Origin: Siphonodentalium dalli
Taxonomy: Eukaryota; Mollusca; Scaphopoda; Gadilida; Siphonodentaliidae
Length of the DNA stretch: 64,000 bases
Direction of reading: 5' to 3'
NCBI GenBank assembly: GCA_032622095.1
Contig: CP136068.1
Span: forward strand, 130,827,989-130,891,988
Part shown: positions 56,221 through 64,000 of the stretch, piece by piece
Numbering within the stretch: the first letter of the stretch is position 1
Layout: each line of letters begins with the position of its first letter
Notes under the pieces: model-generated
The model's database searches: none
Seen by the model: the letters and a program-made list of their open reading frames with translations, nothing else
Told to the model about the DNA's origin: nothing
Position numbers and translations under genes: made by a program

Positions 56221-59200
56221 CTACACAAATCTCAAATAAATAAATGCGACATTTCTTCACATTACGTGTAGGTGCGGGCAGCGGTAAGTCATGCGTAGGG
56301 GACTGAACTATGCATGGAGCTTGAAAAGAAACCTGTTGTAAATTATGTGCACTGACTATCCATAATGATATTGCATCAGAAATAGTAATATTATTATATC
56401 TTTTTTGGTGTGGTATCTACGGTGTGGGGTTTCACTGTGGAGCACAACACTGAACGCCTCTGTTGATGCATAGAATTCATCACAGTTCCAGATTTTGATC
56501 CGAAAACAGAATACTTCACCAGTGACTCTGAGTGACTTTCAAATTCCTTGACCAGTTCTAAAAGGCGATTTAATAACATAACAGCTGAACATAATAAAAA
56601 ATAATTTATCAATTCAATAAATAATTTAGAACAAATTTGGCACTACCTTCTTCGAATCATAAAAGCTTTTAGCAAAAATAAAATAAACTAGATACACCAT
56701 ATTACATTATGGTAATCACAATCACAATGCTGGAAACTGGAAACACAAAATATCGCCTGCCACTGTCTGGCATATGGATAACAGAATACATGTTTTCATT
56801 TATATCTACTTGTTTGATGTTCTACCGCATCGTGTGTATGTTAATTAACAACTATGTAGGATGCAATTGACTCCCAAAAGTTTCCGTAGCTGCGTAAAAA
56901 AGCATTGCACAGTATCAATAACGAAAATATATACATGATACATTGAGGGGCTATGTTATAGTGTAGATATTTGTCACAAATCTTCGAAAAAGGGAGTGGG
57001 TCTCTGACAATTTATCTTTTGATAAAACGGGGTGGCGAGTGCCAAGGTATATGACAACATGAGTCAAAACATTTACTGAACATGCAAATTTTTTCGAATT
57101 TTCTTCTAATGGTTCCAAATTTCACACTAAATACTGGTTGAAATATGAAACTATTGAAACATATATCCCGACCCCACCAACAACCTTGTCGCTACTGCCC
57201 TGGTCGGGGGTGACATTGTAGCATTCTAGTACTGAAGTTTTTTCCTTATAAATACTTTGATCAATGAACTTACATGCGATCTGACGGAATGTTGTAAGAA
57301 ATAAATGTGTAAAATGAGTTCGGTAACAAAACTAAAACAATACAAGCTTTGCAACAGAGAAAACGTAGGCCAAAATGTTGATGAAAGGCAGCCAACCAAC
57401 TAACCCAGTTCGACTTTGGGGTGAGCAACAATAACTACCTTGCGGTTCTGGTCGACCACGACTAAATTTTCGGGGTGTATACAGGACTAACCTGACGGGA
57501 ATTTTGAAGCGGGTACCTGTATAGAAATAGGAAATTTTGAATACCGAGACATTCCGTTATAATACTCAACATATTCATTTAGTCCAGGAACATTATGTTT
57601 CACTAAGGACAAAAACTCGTGAAGAACTTATTTGTTCAGGGATTAGTAAGAACATGATTATGAACAACACGGCAAGCGTCACCAAGAATCCGATGTGAGC
57701 TTTATGAGATATTTTGATGTTTTGGAAATATACAAATTCTGAAGCATTTCTATCATGCCATATGCGGATGCAGTCAGGTGTAGATCAACACATGTCAAAA
57801 ATCATAATATATTTAAATATGTACAAACAATGCTTAGTCGTTAACAATATAAGTAGAATGTCTGTCCAAAATGGCCGCCAAAATGGCCAAAAATAGAATG
57901 AAAATTACATTGTATGCAAAATCGGACAGCTACTCAAATAAGAGTAAAACAAGCTCGAATTGTGCGAAGAAGAATGATTGCAGAGTATAAGAGAAACATT
58001 TGATCAGAGATGAATGAATTATCTCTAATATATCTCACGAGTGAACAAGCGAAAGCAAATTCTCATTCAATGGTTAAATCTAGAACAAAAAACGAAACAA
58101 TAACGTAATTTTTGTGTGCATTATTTATCTTGAATAGTCTGATATATGGGTAAAATAAACTGCTAAATGAAATATAACAGCAATCATTGATTCTATGAAC
58201 TGTTCTAGAAGCAGAACTATATGTGCTCAAGCAGTCTCATGAATGTGATGGTCATCGTTTCTTTTGATATATACACCATCAAACCTTTCAATATGCACTG
58301 CTACTGAGCAGTATGACAGATATTCAAAGAGTAATGGATGAATGTGTAGATTATATTGTCCGTGACTTTAAATAGTAGCATCCGATCAAGTAATAAACAC
58401 GAATATATCGATGTTATCACAATAATGCATGGTGGTATACTATGAAGGCAATTTATCAGAACGCAAAGGAGTACCATATAGACTTGACAAAATTGCCTAC
58501 ATACTAATAGTTTGTGATATTCACCAAGGTCGCATATTCGCGAAAGGTACTATGTTTTCTACAATCACATTACAGTGTGCATTCCTTCAGGATTCTCTTT
58601 AATGGTAAGTAAGTAAATAAGTAAGTAAGTAAATATTTATTCATGGCATATCATCATACAAATGTGTAATACATATCAAATTAAGTAATAAACAAAATTG
58701 TGTCATGGTGGTGGCATGACCATATGGTTGTCTTCCTGTCGCACCATTTGGGAACGGAAAATATGTAACAAATATGGAAATAAACAAATTTACACAAAAT
58801 GGACATACTGGGTGTGGTTTAAATCATCTTTTGCAATCGAGATGATATAATATATGACATGAGGCTTCGTGTGTGTCTATGTTGTTTACAATTAGACTAA
58901 GAATTTGTGATATATTACTATAGTGGTTAAGCTCATATACATGCAGGGCCCAGATATCAAGTCACAAATAGCAAATATTGGATTGTACACTGAATACTTC
59001 TAATACTTCTTCAATGCATGTAAATAAAGGTGTTTGACTAGACAATGTTCTAAATCAATTTGCACCGAGTATTTAATATTTTCACTGAACATAGGCACTC
59101 AACAAAACATAGAAGAGAAAATTAAAACAAATACATACAGGTACATATATGTGCATGTACATACACATATATGGTGGACACGTATCCATAAATAGCAACA

Positions 59201-60298
59201 TTGAGTCAATGGTCAACGCTTAAATAACAGCTTTAATCGCTGTTCGTCTGATATTTTGCACCTGTAAACAGATAAACACATCTGATATACACGGGTGGTA
59301 TTGGTAAGATATTTTCAAAAAAAAGATACTGAAAACTATTATTGTACATTGCGTAATAGCATATTCCAGTTGCAAGTTGCCGACTGAAATAATTGATTAA
59401 AATTGTCTACTAAGGTTTGGTAGCAGCATGAAAACTAGTCATATACAAAATGTGCGGCGTCTGTCTATTTGATCTGGTGAGATGGAGTGTTTATCTTTTG
59501 AAGATATTGGGGTTTCATTGCAGAAAAATAAGCATTGCACCATACGTGTATAGTTTATTATCACGGACAGTGCTGAAAATTACGGATATGTAACTAATAT
59601 TTATACCGCAATGATATGCATTTCCGCTTCTGTGTTACATTCAATAATTAATCATGCCGAACGAGACTACCACACACTGTGTAGCGAAGCATTACTTCTT
59701 TTTTTGCAAGCCCGAAATTATTAAATTTTTGGCCCAACTGTAAACAGAAAACCCGAACTTTTAAAGACGCTAATCATTGGTTTTGAATTGCGTTGCTGTG
59801 ACCGATAAATCCTCCGCATGGATCTGTTTGATATGTGTACCTTTAATTATATTTAACAACAGACTTGTATATTATCAATACGTATTTTCCCGACTAGGTG
59901 ATTATATAATATTTTGCTTTCATCGTGTCATGGCTTGGGTTGTGGCCATTTTGACAGCCATTTCATTACCGCGATTGTAATATTCTCACCGTGTCACTAT
60001 ATTCGCTCTCGTACTCATATGTCACATAAACTGCGTATCACTGCGTAAAACTGCGTAATTCATAATGACTAGATAATACAAATTTTTGGGGTAGGGTTAT
60101 GATTTTTTGATCAGTTACGATATGCATACTCGAGAATTCTGCCCATTATAGCGAAGGGGTGATATATATGCAGTTTTTAAAATAGATATCTAGCGTCTAT
60201 ATGTATGTGGTTTTAAAAAACGATGTATATTTTCTAGATGTACCCTGCGACCTAGAACGCCTTCCGTGGCTTGAAATGCTTCCCGCTTCATATTTCAG
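56221..60298. other. Intergenic, 4 kb, no gene seen
   Basis: No coding signature on either strand. Minor structure only: (TAAG)n/(TAAA)n at 58607-58635, followed by a TTATTCATGGCATATCATCA stretch that looks like a retroposon tail on minus, and scattered TA-rich runs. A promoter for the CARD gene would be expected near the right end but was not identified. Confidence 0.5.
58605..58640. repeat. TAAG/TAAA tetranucleotide repeat
   Basis: About eight units of TAAGTAAG/TAAATAAG, probably the tail of a minus-strand retroposon. Confidence 0.8.
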
Positions 60299-60335
60299 GT
60301 CATTTGTATTATCAGATATAGAAGAGTGACTTAAT

Positions 60336-60603
60336 ATGGACATTCTCGACAAGGAAGCTGTATATCTGGAAGAAAACCTTGACCCCATTGCTGTTTTGAC
60401 CCATTTACTCTCTGGTGGTGTCATCACGTCGACCAATATGCAGCATGTAAGAGCTCAAATAACAACTGCTGATCAAGTAAACGATTTGCTCCGTATACTG
60501 AAGTCCAAGGGGCCAGACACTCTTGACAGATTTATCAAGTGCCTGAGAAACGCAAGATGTGAGCATGTGGCTGTTCAACTCGAGAAATCAAAGCGAGAGT
60601 CCG
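60336..60603 (+). CDS. CARD-domain protein, first coding exon
   Basis: CARD (caspase recruitment domain) of the death-fold superfamily, used for CARD-CARD assembly in apoptosis and innate immune signalling. Residues 1-89: LEENLDPIAVLTHLLSGGVI (11-30) is helix 1-2 with the conserved LDP; TADQVNDLLRILKSKG (44-59) is helix 3-4 with the DQVxxLLxILxxKG pattern; DTLDRFIKCL (61-70) and CEHVAVQLE (75-83) are helices 5 and 6. The ATG is firm, since an in-frame TGA lies at 60327. An acceptor-like TATTTCAG ends at 60298, so there may be a non-coding first exon. A strong donor GTGAGT at 60604 closes the exon in phase 1. If unspliced, the frame adds five residues and stops at 60620, giving a 94-residue CARD-only product. 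Later exons were not found before 64000; partner domains (caspase, NACHT, death, TIR) are unknown. Confidence 0.85.
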
Positions 60604-60644
60604 GTGAGTGGAAGTCTTAGTGACGTTGCCACCTCCTATATTAT

Positions 60645-61010
60645 TAACTAGCAGGGTTACCCGGCGTTGCCCAGGTTAAAGTGGTACATTCTCTACATAC
60701 TGTGGATAGTTGGTGTGAATAGAGAATACACGTATTCTCATAAATTGTATATCCAAATGGCATCACAAAACATGATTATTACACATGGAATATTAGTAGT
60801 GGCTCACCTTGTTCGGTCGGAGTAATTGTCATTTTGTTTATCGCGTTTGATCCGTCCCACCAATAAAGAAGTATTTATTTATTATACCCGCTTTAAAACA
60901 AAAAAGGGGGGTATACTGTTTTGCCCAGTCCATACGTCCGTCCGATGTCTGTTCACGCCATAACAATAGTGTTCGGATCTCAATAAAATTAGATATGGAT
61001 GTTCACTACT
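60645..61010 (+). repeat. Retroposon-like repeat after the CARD exon
   Basis: ACTAGCAGGGTTACCCGGCG then TTGCCCAGG is a 3'-end phrase seen in many invertebrate retroposons (general knowledge). It is followed at 60886-60960 by TTATACCCGCTTTAAAACAA and GGGGGTATACTGTTTTGCCC, with TCCGTCCG. Probably the intron of the CARD gene. Confidence 0.5.
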
Positions 61011-62019
61011 ATGAGGACATTACATAGAGGGTTCCATCGTTTTGTTCGGATTTTCCATTCTAGAGTTATTCATCATTGTTTATCTGGAAATGTTGGCTTT
61101 TTGGTCCGACTGGGTATGTTCGTGTCATAACTTCAACAGTTATTCATCTTTGTTTATATTTTACAACTGCATATAAAATCCAGACGTTATAGCATGGAAT
61201 ATGAACATCAAAAACACATTAGTTCGCAAAAATAAAAGACGACAATTGTATTTTACATAGAGATGTATCAATCAATATAGTGGGTTAGACATAGATTTGA
61301 GGACACCTGGTTATCATATCTTCATGAATATACAGATGTTTAAAGAAATGACCAGGTGCTCCTTCGTTCTGGTGCTATATACTGGCTAATTATGTCCAGT
61401 TTAAAAGAAATTTTGCTATGCATGTATAGCAGCTACATGTGCTCGACACAGAGCGAGCTGTTTATGTTAGGCGATGAGTCTTCTAAAATATGAAAGAAAT
61501 CCTCTGTATCGGGCTATTGGAGGATCCGGAAAAGTTATGTGCTATTGACTGCGTTTTCTTTTATCTCAGAAGTAACTATATTGGACTGTACACTGTGACC
61601 ACTATTTTTAATAGGCCTGCTGTATATTTCCATATCTCTTGACAATTGTAACTTTTTCGTGGAAAAACTATTGAATGGGACATACTCTATTGTGTATTTG
61701 TGTTATAGTATATACATGAGCCATTCTAATATGCGATCCTCGGACGATTGAAGGTCCCTCAGTTTGCAAGAATATATGTATCTCTTAAATAGAATGATAA
61801 ATATTCTTTTAACGCTTTCTTTTATGTATTTGTTTTGCTAGATCATTATAGGAATGCCATGATTTCCATCCCCATATAATTATGACAGTTGATAAGAAAT
61901 AATTGTTCAAGTAACTTAATTCGGTCACCATATGTCGAGATTGTGAAAGTTGAACGCCAAAAACTCCTTAGAACCATAAGGAGATGGCATGGGAGTTGAC
62001 AATATATAACTTTGATGGA

Positions 62020-63620
62020 TATCGGCGAATTGAACAATCTTATCAATGCTAGTGAATCTCCTCTCGCCATCCATGACCAAAACGACACCAAATGTGATAT
62101 AATTAATCGTATCATTAGAGAAGAACGTGAATGAATTTGGTGGAATTAGTGCTAAATATATTTGTATTAGCTTTGTTGAAACTCCCCTGATGCATGACTT
62201 GAACCGTTATCATATTTAAACCACGTCTATTAGACTCATGCATGCAAGATATAATGGAGATGATTATATATGTATAAGTTTGGTGGTAATCGGCAACTAA
62301 ACAAATTCTTATCATAGTTGGCGTCCTTAACTCACACGATTATAATCCTCGTATCATGAAGAATAATATATCAATTTGGTGGAAATCTGCACTAAAACCA
62401 ATTTTATAAATCAATTGTTGGTGCCCCCCCCCCCCTCCCCGTGCACCCTGAATCGAACGGCACCATACCATGGATGTGATTATGTATAAGTTTGGTGGAA
62501 ATCGGCGACAAATCTATTTCATCATTTATTTTCCGCCCCTCTCCCCCTTTCTGTCCCTGACACCAACAACGTCTCTCTAAAAAACCCGTACCATTATCTT
62601 CCTCGTAAAAAGTAACCCATGTGAGACCACCTTGGTGCCATCTCGATTGTACCCCGTAAAGGTATAAAAAGATCACAGACAGATATTCGTAATATTTGAT
62701 TCATTGTATCATTTGAGAAGAACGTTTATGAGTTTGATGGCAATTGGCACTAAATATATTTTTATCAGTTTGATGACTCTCCCGTCCCTATTTCGGACGC
62801 ACGCGCCGCCACTTTTGACATCATTAAACCACACACTTAGACTCATTATGGAGATGAATATATATAAAATTGGTGACAATTGGCGAGTATACAAATTCGT
62901 ATCAAATTTAGGGCCCCCATTGTATATCTCTCACCCAAAACGGCACTAATTTGGCGTATTTATACCACACGATTAGATTCCTCGTATCATGGAGAAGAAT
63001 ATGTATCAACCAGGTGGAAATCGGCACAAAACATATTATGTATCAATGTGTGTGCCCCTCTCACCCTCAAGGCACCCCTGACTCGAATGGCCCCACTATT
63101 GACATCTTTAATCACACGATTAGACTCCTGATATAATGGAGATGATTATTTATAAGTTTGGAGCTAATCCGTGACTAAAGAAATTTTTATCAATTTAGTG
63201 CACACCCCACCATCTCTCACCAAAACATCACTAATATGACGTCTTTATAATACACGATTATATTCCTCATATCATGGATAAGAATGTGCATCAATTTGGT
63301 GGAAGTCAGCGCTAAAATTGTTTTGATCGTTATTTTTGGCGTCCCTCTCCCCTTCAGGGCATCACTGACTCGAACGGCGTGAATTTTGACATATTTAAAC
63401 CACCCTGTTAGATTCCTCATATCATGGGGATGATTATATCTAAGTTTAATGGCAATCAGCGACAAAAACATTTCTGCCCCTCCCCCTTTTCTGCCCCTGA
63501 CAACAACGGCGTCACTTTATAAAATTCTAACCCGCACCATTATCTTTCTCGTTAAAAGTTACCCCTGTTAGACCCCTTTTGTGCCATCTAGGTGGTCCCC
63601 TGTGAATTTCTATAGAACAC
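62020..63620 (+). repeat. Diverged tandem repeat, about ten units of 100-240 bp
   Basis: The core ATGGAGATGATTATATATAA, then GTTTGGTGGCAATCGGCGAC, recurs near 62112, 62256, 62356, 62471, 62715, 62850, 62988, 63137, 63273 and 63424. Spacing is commonly 135-150 bp. Linking text includes CATATTTAAACCACACGATT, AGACTCCTCATATC and CCCCTCCCC. Two longer units share TGCCCCTGACAACAACGGCG/TGTCCCTGACACCAACAACG and ACAGACAGA (62560-62690 and 63485-63635), suggesting a higher-order duplication of about 930 bp. Confidence 0.8.
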
Positions 63621-64000
63621 AGACAGAGAGACATTCGCAAATACAGATATAGATGCAGGCTATTGTCATAGGAATACGAATAGTTTTATTGGTCGATCAA
63701 GACACCCTTTCAGGCAGAACAATTACTCTTAAAATTGTAACATAAAGGAAATAAAGTTATAATTATGATTATGTTCATTAGTGTGAAATAATAGTATGAA
63801 AATTAGTCCTCATCCTGCCCTCCAAAACATGTAGTACTGAGAGTGATAAGTTGACTTTTAGCGACAACAATTGACGAATAAATTATCAATCATGGTTGCC
63901 TACTCAATATGACTATATAAGGAGTAAAAAATCCAACAATCAGTGAGGTAATCATGCAAAATGGAGGCGCATGTTTATGTGATGGTCATTTAATAATGTT
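63621..64000. other. Window end, no gene seen
   Basis: AT-rich, no coding frame or recognisable repeat. Any further CARD-gene exon must lie beyond the window or be too short to recognise. Confidence 0.4.

Overview
This window is eukaryotic nuclear DNA from an animal, most likely a marine invertebrate. It is AT-rich, has almost no long open reading frames, carries a gene split by GT-AG introns of up to 7.7 kb, and is packed with decayed LINE retrotransposons, tRNA-derived SINEs, MITEs and diverged satellite arrays. The peptides fit a bilaterian (lophotrochozoan or invertebrate deuterostome); the species cannot be told from the sequence. Nothing prokaryotic was seen: no operons, Shine-Dalgarno spacing, rRNA or CRISPR.

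Two genes are supported. The first is a nine-exon short-chain dehydrogenase/reductase (SDR) on the + strand, 24371-40440. It was assembled by hand from splice sites and reading phase. It keeps the cofactor loop TGGSSGIG, the NSAG motif, the catalytic Asn/Ser/Tyr/Lys and the C-terminal PVDGGRHAMCPR block. One in-frame TAA (40333-40335) interrupts the last exon, 34 codons before the natural stop. The second is a start exon at 60336-60603 encoding a CARD (death-fold) domain; it ends in a clean splice donor and its later exons are not visible.

Layout. 0-15 kb: LINE remnants, TIR elements (1.3-2.5, 3.1-3.7, 10.0-11.8 and 13.3-14.6 kb) and a reiterated short module (7-9 kb). 15.6-23.4 kb: blocks of a diverged satellite of about 170-200 bp, interleaved with duplicated unique-looking segments. 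23.4-40.5 kb: the SDR gene, with introns holding MITEs, LINE and SINE fragments and microsatellites. 40.5-45 kb: repeat-bearing intergenic DNA. 45.0-49.6 kb: a nearly identical tandem array A-B-A-B-A-B-A, in which A is a 449-bp TIR element and the whole array is bracketed by a 6-bp duplication. 50.5-52.5 kb: a LINE carrying a nested foldback MITE and a SINE. 54.4-56.2 kb: an almost perfect 893-bp tandem duplication rich in GCGAT/ATCGC words. 60.3 kb: the CARD exon. 60.6-63.6 kb: a decayed repeat with units of about 140 bp.

The two genes show no functional link. Most of the biology here is transposon biology. The best candidates for something new are the A-B array, the 13.3-14.6 kb inverted-repeat element with its long target duplication, and the SDR nonsense codon.
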